This document shows, one piece after another, positions 1-11,300 of a DNA stretch of 26,908 nt. The DNA is from a virus. The notes beneath the pieces were generated by a model that was not told where the DNA came from, ran no database searches, and saw nothing but the letters and a program-made list of their open reading frames with translations. The stretch's first letter is position 1. Every line of letters starts with the position of its first letter. The translations under genes and the position numbers were made by a program. The stretch is from IMG/VR virus record IMGVR_UViG_3300025000_000371, positions 1 through 26,908 of that record; one strand, 5' to 3'.

Positions 1-3000
1 GTGAACATTAGTTTACCTAAGTCTCCTGTTGAACCAGGAATTGTTATTATCTTTGTATATTCTAATTCATCTTCAGGTAATAATTTTAATCTATAAATAT
101 CATATAAAGCACCTTTTTCTGTTTCTGTCCATAATAATTTTATTGCTCCCAAATCTCCTGTTGCTGATAAATCATTTGGTAAAGGCGGTGCATCATTATC
201 AATTGCATATAATATATTTGTAGATTCTGTTTTATCAATACTTTCCATTCCACTATAATCAACACAAGATAATTTGTAATAATAACCTTGACCATTATTT
301 AATCCTGTATTTGTGTAATTTGTTGTAAAATTGTCTACTTCTGCAATATTATAAAAATTAGTACCATCTTCACTTCTAAATATCTTATATTTCGCTAAAT
401 CACCATCTGGATTTTCATTTGGTATCCATGTAATTGTAATACTACCATTATAATTACATTTTGTATTAATATTATCAATTGTAGGTAATTGCGAAGGAGG
501 AGCACCATCACCAGGAATAGCAGTTTGACCACTACCTGAAATATATCCATCAGAAGGCACAGTAATTTCATTCCATGATTTATTACCTGCTCTATCAATT
601 GTATATATCCTATAATATCTATTATCAAATGTATCTCTATTTGTATCTGTATAACTTGTTTGTGACGTATTTACTATATCATATGTATTAAAATCTGAAT
701 AATCACTAACCCATATTCTGTAATTTGCTATATCTAAATCATTTGGTTTTGTCCAATTTAACATTATTGTTCCTATACCACCTGATATAATTAAATCACT
801 TGGAGCAGAAGGATCAATAATATCATTTGCAGTTATTTGTTTCCAATTAGCTAAATTTTCCTCTAATGCTGTTTGATTGCCAGCATTATCAAAACAAGTA
901 ATTGTGTATTTATATGTTGTATTATGTAATGTAGTAGTATCTATATATGAAGTAATATTATAATTTCTAACACTATATATTAATTCTTTATCATCGAAAG
1001 TTTGAGTTGATAAAATTCTCCATATGTTATAACCACCAACACCAGATAATTCATCTGAATATCCTGACCATGATAATGTAATAGAACCATCATCATTTGC
1101 AATTGGATCATTTATAGTACCAATTATTGGTGCAGTTGTATCACTTGCTGTATATGGTGTCATTGATGAAAAACTTCCAGATAAATTACTTTGATTACTC
1201 TCATTTCCCCAAGAATCAACAGATGATATCTTATATTGATATGAATTACTAACATTTATTGACATAGAACTATCCAAAAATTGTAATTGCGATACGTTTG
1301 CCATATACATTTCATTACTTACACCATCAGAGTCATATCTATATACATTATACGATACTGCATCAGTAACACTATTCCAATATATAGTGATGCCACCAAT
1401 TTTAGGTTCTACACCTGATATTACTGGTATACTTGGAGGAGTATTATCTACTGCTTGTATTGTACCTGTTGCTGGAATTGTTAATGCACTAGATGATATC
1501 ATGCCAGAATTATCAATAGTATATATTTGATAATAATAATATTTAATTTTATCTAAATAACTATCAATATATTTATGTGTTGTACTTCCTATATGGTTAA
1601 TTGTACCAATGTCAATACCATTGTCATCACCAGTTTTATCAGCAAAATTACAAGTATGTCTTATAATTCTATATCTTGAAGCATCAGAAGAACCAGATCC
1701 TTTAAATGTTAATACTAATCTACCATTACTATCAGACGTAATCGTTGGTACTGAAGGTGCATTAGGTGGTGTATTATCTCCAGCTATTACAGCTTGACCG
1801 TTTCCTGATAAAAAATCAATTGATATATTATTATTTATATCTATAGAATATATCCTATAATATCTTATACTAATATACGTTCTATCAAAATCAGTATAAC
1901 TAGTAATATTAGTATCTATTGTAGATGCTATTACACTAAAATCACTAAAATTACTAATTTGTATTCTATATTTTGCTATGTCTTTATTTATTGGTGCTGT
2001 CCATGATAAATCAATTCTTCCCCATCCACCTTTAATTATTAAATTTGTTGGTCTAGATGGACGAATTGTATCTAATGCGGTAATAGATATTGGAGTAGTT
2101 GCTATTTTATTAGTTTCATTACTTTGAGTGTCATAAGCAGATACCCAATAATAATATGGTGTATTACTAATAGTATTAGTATCAATATATTCTAATAAAC
2201 TTGGACAAGTTATAGAAGTTGTAGTTAAACTTTTTATTAATGTTGCTGTTGTTGAGTTATTAGTAGGAGTATTTCTCCAAATATTAAATCCTGATAAATC
2301 TGTATCAATAGGTTTAGCGATAGATATTTTTATTGTTCCGTCATTTATCGCTGTTAATGTTGGTGTTGATAATGTTGGTGGTTGTGTATCTGTTTGTAAT
2401 GCATTAGTTATTAATGATTGAGTGGAAGATGATAATTGATCTTGTGGTATACCACCATTTGTAATAGTTAATGCTAAACCAGAAATTTCTATACCGTTTT
2501 GGTCTACTGTAAATGTTTTATTACCTTGAGTGTCAGAAGCATCGATTTGAAGATTTACACCACACAGAAGTTTTCCAAAAATTACCTCTGCTATCAAACC
2601 CAAAGGTGTCAGAGCATTTTTATAAGTATTCCCACCATCATTTGTAAACGCTAAAATATTATGTAATGCACGTAGAAAATTTAATTGGTCTGTAGGTGAT
2701 TTAAGAGTTAATCCAAATCTATCAAGAGTGTAATTCTCATTGGTGCCTGAAACTATCATATTTTTATTTGCATTCCATTTATTGTTAATAATCTGATTTA
2801 TTTCACTTGTTAACTGTGGTATTCCACTAATATTATACTTATTCATATCTACTGTAGTAGAAGTTGATATTGCTTTATTTAAATCTGCAATAAATTTTTG
2901 TTTATCATCTGATATTTCTTTACTGTTAGATATAGTTAAAGAACATTCTTGTTCCTCAAAGTTAAAATTAAATTCTATAATTTTTGCCTCTATCTCAATA

Positions 3001-4451
3001 TTCATTTTTTCATAATATATCTTAACTATATCACCTAAATTAGTTGGTAAAAATTTATCCCATTTATCTTGTTCTTCAAATAAGGCAAGCAAATTTACTG
3101 TATTAATTTTAATATTTAATATCGGAGTAATTATTTTGATAAACTCTTTTTTGCCAAATTCGATCAAATCTTTGGCATTAGTAATACTATCATTAGATAA
3201 TTCTTTTACAATTATATAATTATTCAATTCAATTATCTGATCTGCTGTAAAATTGTTTTCCATAGATAATATATTTCTTAATGAAGCAATTTGTAAATCA
3301 ATATTATCTATTTCAATTTGTTTGTTATCTATTTCAATTTGTTTGTTATCTATTTCAATTTGTTTATTTTGTCTTTCTATTAATAAAGCAGAAGTGTCAT
3401 CGCCATTAGCTTGTGCAATATCAAAATTATCTTGTATCACATCAAATTCTGTAAGTAATGTATTTAAACTATTATCTAATATAGTTAATTCATCTTGTTT
3501 TACTTCTTTTTGTTCTATTAATGTTGTGAATTCTGTATCATTACTACTTACTAAATCTTGATAATCTAAAATAGCATTTGATAACGAATCTGTAAAATAT
3601 AAACTAGATTTTAACACATTTTTATTTTCATCACGTTCAAATGGATATAAAAATAGAGAGTAATTAATTAAATAATTTATTCCTGTGGAATTATATTCAT
3701 TTATTGTTATATCATCTTTACCAAATAATTTTAAATGTGTACAAACATTATCATAATCTGGTTCGTAGTCCATATTTTGCAAATAACGCCCATATGAAAA
3801 TGTTAAACCTTTGTAAGTTCCTAATTTTAATGGATCATAGAAATTTATTACTTTATTTTTATTGTCAAAAATTATAATACAACTAAATGTTTCTGCAATT
3901 TCAAATAAAAAATCAAGCAATGTTTTGCTAGACACAGAAAAACCTCTATAAAGTATTTGGGCATCGACATCAGTATACCCTAAGACCCAATTTGTTTCTG
4001 ATAAAATAGAAGAATAAATAATACCATCTTCATTAAATCCATTAAATAATTGATTAATTGATTTTGCTTCAACAACATAATTTCTTATATTTTTATCTTT
4101 TAACTCATAAGCAAGAGAATAGCAAGTTATATTCTTTACATCATCGGAATCACTCATATTATCTTTTGGTTTGTCAATAATAAAATAATCTTCATATGAA
4201 TCCAATATTATTTTTATGATATATTTATAAAGTAATTTATCTATATTTGGATTTTTTATTAACTCGTTATTTAAATCTATTTGAAATGGTACACTGAAAT
4301 TTAATTCTGAAACTCCTCCGAATTTTAAATCTAATTCAATATTAAATGCTTCGCTTAGATTAGCAATAGTAGTACGTTCTATATTATTTTTACAAATAAA
4401 TAATTGTGGTTTTGGAATAGGTTTACTAAAATCAATATCTTCTAAAAACAC
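1..4451 (-). CDS. Phage tail-tip/baseplate protein with tandem fibronectin type III domains (3' end outside window)
   Basis: The frame is open from a GTG at 4451 to the window edge (1483 codons visible). The start is set by a GAGGTGA Shine-Dalgarno 8 nt upstream. Residues 1 to about 330 resemble the N-terminal hub region of phage minor structural (Tal-like) proteins, which attach below Dit and contact the cell surface. Residues about 350-470 are a coiled coil containing an exact heptad repeat. From about residue 680 to the edge there are at least eight FN3-like domains, recognisable by recurring Y-x-I-x-R and Y-x-Y-x-I-x-x-x-D-x-x-G-N motifs, and they repeat in groups of four. FN3 domains in phage tails are thought to bind surface carbohydrate. 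It follows Dit by 24 bp and is probably co-transcribed with it. The hub assignment is by context and general resemblance; the FN3 domains are clear. Confidence 0.85.
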   Translation of the reverse strand, partial: MFLEDIDFSKPIPKPQLFICKNNIERTTIANLSEAFNIELDLKFGGVSELNFSVPFQIDLNNELIKNPNIDKLLYKYIIKIILDSYEDYFIIDKPKDNMSDSDDVKNITCYSLAYELKDKNIRNYVVEAKSINQLFNGFNEDGIIYSSILSETNWVLGYTDVDAQILYRGFSVSSKTLLDFLFEIAETFSCIIIFDNKNKVINFYDPLKLGTYKGLTFSYGRYLQNMDYEPDYDNVCTHLKLFGKDDITINEYNSTGINYLINYSLFLYPFERDENKNVLKSSLYFTDSLSNAILDYQDLVSSNDTEFTTLIEQKEVKQDELTILDNSLNTLLTEFDVIQDNFDIAQANGDDTSALLIERQNKQIEIDNKQIEIDNKQIEIDNIDLQIASLRNILSMENNFTADQIIELNNYIIVKELSNDSITNAKDLIEFGKKEFIKIITPILNIKINTVNLLALFEEQDKWDKFLPTNLGDIVKIYYEKMNIEIEAKIIEFNFNFEEQECSLTISNSKEISDDKQKFIADLNKAISTSTTVDMNKYNISGIPQLTSEINQIINNKWNANKNMIVSGTNENYTLDRFGLTLKSPTDQLNFLRALHNILAFTNDGGNTYKNALTPLGLIAEVIFGKLLCGVNLQIDASDTQGNKTFTVDQNGIEISGLALTITNGGIPQDQLSSSTQSLITNALQTDTQPPTLSTPTLTAINDGTIKISIAKPIDTDLSGFNIWRNTPTNNSTTATLIKSLTTTSITCPSLLEYIDTNTISNTPYYYWVSAYDTQSNETNKIATTPISITALDTIRPSRPTNLIIKGGWGRIDLSWTAPINKDIAKYRIQISNFSDFSVIASTIDTNITSYTDFDRTYISIRYYRIYSIDINNNISIDFLSGNGQAVIAGDNTPPNAPSVPTITSDSNGRLVLTFKGSGSSDASRYRIIRHTCNFADKTGDDNGIDIGTINHIGSTTHKYIDSYLDKIKYYYYQIYTIDNSGMISSSALTIPATGTIQAVDNTPPSIPVISGVEPKIGGITIYWNSVTDAVSYNVYRYDSDGVSNEMYMANVSQLQFLDSSMSINVSNSYQYKISSVDSWGNESNQSNLSGSFSSMTPYTASDTTAPIIGTINDPIANDDGSITLSWSGYSDELSGVGGYNIWRILSTQTFDDKELIYSVRNYNITSYIDTTTLHNTTYKYTITCFDNAGNQTALEENLANWKQITANDIIDPSAPSDLIISGGIGTIMLNWTKPNDLDIANYRIWVSDYSDFNTYDIVNTSQTSYTDTNRDTFDNRYYRIYTIDRAGNKSWNEITVPSDGYISGSGQTAIPGDGAPPSQLPTIDNINTKCNYNGSITITWIPNENPDGDLAKYKIFRSEDGTNFYNIAEVDNFTTNYTNTGLNNGQGYYYKLSCVDYSGMESIDKTESTNILYAIDNDAPPLPNDLSATGDLGAIKLLWTETEKGALYDIYRLKLLPEDELEYTKIITIPGSTGDLGKLMF
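3304..3366 (-). repeat. Three tandem 21-bp units encoding a coiled-coil heptad
   Basis: Two identical 21-bp units and a third differing at its last base lie in frame in the tail-tip gene. Each encodes QIEIDNK, with hydrophobic residues at heptad spacing, so the repeat lengthens a coiled coil by exact heptads. Near identity at the DNA level points to recent slippage or duplication. Confidence 0.9.
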
Positions 4452-4475
4452 TTTTAATTCACCTCATTTTGAAAA

Positions 4476-5249
4476 TTAAAATACAACACATTGGTATTTA
4501 ATTTTTATCTTGCATTTTCCTACTACTTTTAAATAATTTGCTCCCCTAGATAATTCAAGAAATACATTATTAAAATTATCATATCTAAATAAATTTGATT
4601 GATCTGTTGTAATTGTCCCAGTTTTATTATCTATAAATACTATTTCTTCTGGCAATAAACTAGTGAATGCAAATAAAGAATTTGCATTAGAAAGATTAAA
4701 AATTGATACATTGCCTAAAATATTAGTTGAATCTACTTCAATATATAATTGAGGTAAAACATTCATATATCCATTATTGGTAAATGTAATATTTGTCTCA
4801 TTATTAAAAGTACAATCATATATTTGTTCATATATTGGTGATAATGCCCAGGGATATTTACATCTAAAATTTAATTGAATATAACCTTGTTTTAATCCAG
4901 AATGCATGAGAGTAGGATTGTCAATAGGCAAACAATAAAATATTTTACTTAGATTTTCACTAAATTGTAATGGTTTATAATATGATGGTGTTAACCAATA
5001 TAATGTTTGTGCAAGTTTATCATTGTCAAAAGTATCCTTAAAATAAAAATTTACTGGAATGGTCAAAGGTTCATATTGTATTTCTTTAAAACAAGGCGAT
5101 GGATTGCCACGAACTTGAGTTTCAAGTATTGTTCTATTACCTTGTAAAGATTCTTCAAGTAGACCACTATCTAAATTTACATTATATAAATTCATCTCTT
5201 CGCTTGTTTTATTATCATAAATAAAATATAATGAATCTCTAATCGTCAA
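4476..5249 (-). CDS. Distal tail protein (Dit-like, siphovirus tail component family)
   Basis: The protein is about 257 residues and lies between the tape measure and tail-tip genes, the standard place for Dit, which forms the hexameric ring joining the tail tube to the tip. The N-terminal part, with basic and aromatic residues around a conserved-looking GNPSP and an NFYFKD stretch, fits the Sipho_tail (PF05709) pattern, and the C-terminal half looks like a beta-rich galectin-like domain. The open frame extends to a GTG at 5258, but that GTG is inside the GAGGTG Shine-Dalgarno. The TTG at 5249, six bases after it, is the better start. Family assignment rests on size, order and overall composition rather than a diagnostic catalytic motif. 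Confidence 0.75.
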   Translation of the reverse strand: MTIRDSLYFIYDNKTSEEMNLYNVNLDSGLLEESLQGNRTILETQVRGNPSPCFKEIQYEPLTIPVNFYFKDTFDNDKLAQTLYWLTPSYYKPLQFSENLSKIFYCLPIDNPTLMHSGLKQGYIQLNFRCKYPWALSPIYEQIYDCTFNNETNITFTNNGYMNVLPQLYIEVDSTNILGNVSIFNLSNANSLFAFTSLLPEEIVFIDNKTGTITTDQSNLFRYDNFNNVFLELSRGANYLKVVGKCKIKIKYQCVVF

Positions 5250-5275
5250 ATAATTCACCTCACTTTTATATAAAA

Positions 5276-5311
5276 TATAAATAGAGGCATAATTAAATGA
5301 CTCTATTTATA
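5276..5311 (-). terminator. Intergenic hairpin between tape measure and Dit genes
   Basis: A perfect 11-bp stem (5276-5286 with 5301-5311, 14-nt loop) sits 7 bp past the tape measure stop. On the minus strand it is followed by TTTTATAT, so it may terminate partly or adjust tape measure versus Dit levels. Confidence 0.6.
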
Positions 5312-5317
5312 AAATTA

Positions 5318-8300
5318 TTATTTACCTATTTTATTTAATTCAGTTCTAATTGTTCCAAAAAATTGATTTAAACTACTTTGATCTTGTGTGTTAACTTTAG
5401 CAATATTTACATTCATTGTTATATTTGTATTACCTCCACCAACAGCTTGTGGTTGTAAATTAAAACTAGGTACAAAACTACTAACAAAATTTTGCATATT
5501 AGGCATAAAGTTTTTCATCACATTATTTTCTGGAATCGCTAATTCACCTTTAAGCATTTTTACAACAGATTCATTAGATTGAGTATTAAATAATTTATTT
5601 ACTATATCCATTATTTTAGAAGGTTTAGTATTTGAAATTAAACCTCCCTCATGGTAAATATTTTTATCATACCAACTTTTAGCAGAAGTATAATTCATTC
5701 CTTGTAGTAAACTTTTAGCATCATCTGGGATTTGATCATAATATATTTTTGCTTCATTTTCTGCATCTTTCATCATTTGTTGATTACCAGTTTCGTATCC
5801 TTGTTGCCACATTTTTTTATCATATATTATATTATTGATCTGAGTTTTCCAAGGATAGTATTTACTATGATTACTAGAATTATTACTTGAATTATTATTA
5901 TTACTAGAATCACTACTACCACTATTTCCACCAATATCAGAACCATTAGCATCATTTAAACTTTTTAATGCAGATAAAGCATTTCTAATTTGATCAATAA
6001 AATTAGTTTGAATATTAGTCCCTAAACTTTTAAATTTAGAACTTGCAATATTTTCAAAATTTGATAATTCACTTTGAATATTGCCGAAGTTTCCTTTGAT
6101 AATATCTTCTCTAATCTGAGCAAACTTTCTCTCATCATTTATTAAATTATCATAATATTTTTCAGTAATATCTTTTTGATCATCTAAACTATCTTTAATA
6201 GTATCGTATTTATCATCTTCTAATTCTTTCTGTGCATCATTATCCTTTTTATATATGTCTAATTGATCTTGAAGATTTTCTTTTCTTAATTCTCTGGAAC
6301 GATCTGTTTGTAATTTTTCAATTTCCTCTTGCTTTACTGTTAATTCTTTTTGTAAATCAAATCTTTTAGCATTTGCTTCATATGAATCATCTAATGCTAA
6401 TTTATTTATTTGTTTTTGGATGTCAGATTCTTCTTTTTGTAGTTTATTTAAATTTTGAGTATAATCTTCTTGATTTTCTTGGTCATTTAATAAGTCTAAT
6501 TTCTCATTAATAAAATCTTCAAATTGATTCATTTCTGATTCAATATTTTTAGTTGCTTGTTCATGTCTTTTATCTTCTGCATCCATTTGTTTATCAATAG
6601 CATCTAAAGCATAATCTTTCTGTTTTTCATATGCATCTTTGTAAATTGAGATGATATTATCTCCTAAAGACATTTTCTTGTCGTATAATGCTTTTTCATT
6701 ATTTATTATTTCTTGAGTTGTATCTGAAATTGCTTTTTGCAATTCTTGATATCTTAATGTTCCTAAAGCAGTATCTGCTAATTCTTTTTGATATATTGCT
6801 AGTTTTGCTTTCAAGGCAAATTCTATATTAGCATATTGAATAGCTTCATTTTTTAAAGCATTATTGTATCCTTCTGTTCCATTTTCATTCATTTCCTGCT
6901 GAGATTGCGAAATTGATAATGCTAAATTATATTCATCTATTTTATTTGTTACTGCTTCAACTTCACTAGATGTTATTTCTGCTTGTTTATCAACTATTTC
7001 TTTCTGTTTGTTCCACCATTCAGCAGATAATGCCTTTCTTTTTTCTATAGTTTCTTTTAAGAATTGTTCATCTTTAAATGTACCTTCAGTAATACCTTTT
7101 TTCATATTCTCAATGGCTTGATCCATTTGTTTAGCTTGCTCTGCTAATTGAGTCTGAACACCTGTAATATTATTTTTCTGTACTTCTAATTCATTCCTAT
7201 ATTCTGGTGATGATTTAGACATACTTTCAGAGAACATTTTAGAGAAATTACTTTTTTGTTCAAATTCACTAATTATATTATCTGATTCTTGCCATAAATC
7301 TGTATACCATTCTTTAGAATTTTGAGCAAATTTCTTCTCTAATTCTAATATTTTAGCATTAATTTCTTCTTGGTGTTTAATACGATCTTCTGCTAGTTTT
7401 GCATAAGATAGATTTGATGAATCACCACTTATTGTACTTGTCATTTGCCCGTTAGAAAATTCTTTATATAAATTCCAAACAGAATTTTGCCATCTACCAT
7501 CTGTAGCATATATACCAGTAGGTAAATTACCTTGATTGCCTTGATTTAATTTATCAAAACTAACATTTCCTGGAGTCATGCCCCAAGCACTCATTTTTTT
7601 AATTGCTTTTTCTACTTGATTTTCTAATCCTGCTTGACTATAATCTGAACCTGAATCATATGATCCATAGCCAAGATACATCCCTTTTTTGCCATCGCCA
7701 GATTTTCCCCAATTTGTTTCTTGCTCTCCAATTGCGAGTATTAAAGCTGGATCGACATTATATTTTTGTGCAAGTGATAAAACAGTATCTACAATTTCAG
7801 GAGATATATTATATCTGTCTATAGCAGAACGTGAAGTATTAGTTGTTATAGTTTTTTGTGTAGTAGTAGTATTAACATCATTAGTTAATAAATTATAAGG
7901 ATTAACTGCTTTTTTATTAGCATCTGTAATTCCATAATGTAAATGTGGTGTACCTTTAGCATTGCCACTATCTCCAACATACCCTATTACTTGACCTGCT
8001 AATATTTCTTGTCCTATTCCTAATATTTTACTGGGATCAGTATTCATATGGGCATAATAATGTCTATTACCTTGAGGATCAGATATTGTTACACCCCAAC
8101 CACCTTTAGTACCAGTATTGCCAGCACTTAATACTTTACCAGATGTAGTTGAATGTATTTCTGTACCTCTTTCAGCCATTATATCTATTCCTTCATGCTT
8201 ACGAGCACCACCATCTCTAGGTGCTCCAAAGGAATCTTTTAATTCTTTGCCAGGAATAGGATTAGGTAATTTACCATTAGAAGTAGTTGTTATTGATACT

Positions 8301-11300
8301 GTATTTAATCCATCTTTTTGTTTTTTTAAATAATCAATTTGTTCCTTTATTTTTAAATTCTCTGCGTGTAAAGCATCTCTACGGTCTTTAGAACCTTTAA
8401 TCATATTAGAAGTAGTGTCTTCTAATCTATTAAGTGCGTTGTCATATTTTTTTATTTCATTTGTTACTTCTTCCCATGCTAGGGATTCTGCTGTGGAGTT
8501 TGAGTCTTTTGATCTATCAATGCCAAAATTAGGATTATCCATTGAATCTATTAATTCTTGACTTAATTTCTTATAATTTTCTATTTCCTGTTTGCTTTTT
8601 TCTATCTCTGCTCTTGATCTTGACAAATCTACAACAGCTTGTTTTTCTTCTTCTGGTGTCATCTTACCAACATTTGCAGACATTTTCATGCCCATCTCTA
8701 CTACTGCTGCTTCTGCATCTGCAAGATTATGAATTTGTTCTATTTCAATTCCATATGATTTTATTCTGTCTAATGTTGCTTTATTAATAATTTTAGTTTT
8801 TTCTATTTGAGTTTCAATTGCAGTTTTATGTTCTAATTTTCTTTCTTTAATTAACTTTCTTAACGCTTCTACACTAATAGTCATTTGACCATTTTCATTT
8901 TTTATTGCAGTAATTAATTTAGGATTTGTCTCTATTAGTTTTTGAACAGATTCAAAATTAATATCATTGCCTTCTGTAACATCACTTAATAATTTTTGAT
9001 ATTCATTTATTTCATCTGAAGATTTTTTATAGGTATCTGTTAATGATTTTATTGCAGTATCGTAATCTGTAAAAGAATCTAATTTAATTTGTGGCAATGC
9101 TAGAAAATCTTCTTTTAATTGTTTAAAAGTTTCACTACTTTCTAATTTTAAATCTTTAAATACTTTTTCTAAAGCAGATAAAGCAGTTGCTTGTTTATTT
9201 ACTAATGTTTCATAATCTTTTTCTAACATTGGTGATTCTTTATATTCTTCTAGTGCTTTATTATATTCAGCAAAAATATTAGGTACTTTAGCTTCTCCTA
9301 ATTGTTCTATAAAACCTCTAATATCTTTTACTCCTGATTTATTCAATTCTTCTGAATTATTTAATATGTCACGAATAAACAATGTTAAATTAGAAGAACC
9401 TAAATCAAAATTATCAAATTCTGAATATAATGCAGATGCTCCTGTAGACAATGTTTCAAATGTTTTATTTGATTCATCTTGAAATCCTCTTAACTCTTTT
9501 CTTAATCTTACAATATTTTCATCTATATCATTATCTGAATATATTGCATTTCTAAAAATTCCTTTACTATCTCTTAATTTTATAAATGCATCCAATTCTT
9601 TTTTTGTCTTATTTATATTATCTTTACTATTATTTAAACTTTCAAAATCTGCGTCACTAGTATCAATAAATCCATCTTTTAATGCTTTCTTTTTTTCTTC
9701 TCCTTCTTTTCTTTTGGCATCTAAATATTGTTCTATTAATTTGGTATTATTTTCAATAGCCTTTCCTTCAGCATTATAACGTATTACTGCTTCTGGGTAC
9801 AATTCTGATAATCTTTGTGTGGCTTCTGCTAATTTTTCTTTCTCTTCTGTTGTCTTAGCTAATCCACCTGATAAATCTTCATATGTTTTTAACAATGTTT
9901 CCGTTTCTGTTATTTCAGATTTAAGAGACTTTAATTCATCTTTTAGTTTATTAAATTCTTCCCTTGCTTTTTCAGTTTTATGAAATAAATCCCATACTAT
10001 TTCACCTAGTTTAGTAAGTGCGAATGAAATAGTTGTTATAATTGCTAATGGAAAAAACAATCCAGACATAAACTTTATTGTAGATGCCATTGCTAAACCT
10101 ACGCCTCTTATTGAAAAAGATAATCCAGTAAAAGCAATAGTAGCTAATCTACTTGAAAGAGTTGCACCATTTAATGCAGTGGAAGTACCTTTTAACATTG
10201 CTATTAATGTTGCACCATTAGCTATTACTTTTGTTCTTAAAACATTGCTGAATAAAGAAAATGAAACCATCGTTATTCCTAAAGCTACTGTAGAAGCACC
10301 GAATGTTTTAATTATATAATTAATAATATTACCTAAACCTGTTAATGCAGATATTACATTTCTAATACCATCTGAAGAAAAAGTATTTAACCATACACCC
10401 TCAAAAACATTTTTCATTCTGGTTAGTTGTGCTTCTGTACCTTGTTGATAGAGATCAAATTTTTTATTTGCTATTCCTGCTTGATTTAATGATTCTTTAT
10501 AGAGATCTATAGATTCTCCATAACTTTCCATTAGGTTCAAAAATCTTGCTTGCTGGTAAGTACCTGCTAAAGTTGTCGAAACATAAGCCTTTTGCCTACT
10601 ATCTAATGTTTTCCATTTGCCTCCAATTTCATCCATTACTTTTCCAAAATTTCTAAATTGACCTTGATTATCTATTAATTGAACACCTATGGTAGCTAAT
10701 GATTTAGCAACTTGGTTTACTTGAGTGCCATCTGTTTCATCAAAACCTCTTTCTTTTAAAGATTGCATCCTAGATATCAAACCTTTGATTGAGTTGCCTA
10801 TAGTATACGCCGACTCCCTGCTCTTAGCCGAGATTATGGAAACCCAGGAAGCCGCTTTAGCAAACGTAACGTCTGTAGATCCAATAGTACCACCCATACG
10901 TTGGAATGCCTCTCCAATTTCATCAGCACCCGTCGCAGTTGCATCTCCCATATATGAAAATACATCAGCTGCATGTTCAGCACTAACACCCATACTATTA
11001 ACAGTAGCAGTTAAAATTCTAGCAGATGTATTAAAGTCTAAATTTGATATTTTAGCATATTTAATTGCTGTTTCCATTCTTTTAAAGGTATCTTCTTGAC
11101 TTAAACCTTGTCTTGCAAATTCAACTGCACCTTTTGCTACTTCTTGTGTAGCAATCCCCATTTGAATACTTAAAGCATGTATTTTTTCGCCTAATCCTTC
11201 AATTTGTTCTTGAGTTTTCATATAAACCATAGATAATTCTGTTAATGATTTATTATATTCATTTACAAATTGTATTCCTTCTTTGAAAAATGCAAATGAT

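Noticed and set aside
3304-3366. Possible CRISPR-like repeat
   Set aside because: Units are contiguous with no spacers and encode coiled-coil heptads in frame.
3253-3561. Plus-strand 102-codon frame with repeated S-I-S-I-C-L
   Set aside because: It is the antisense reading of the heptad-encoding 21-bp repeat in the tail-tip gene.
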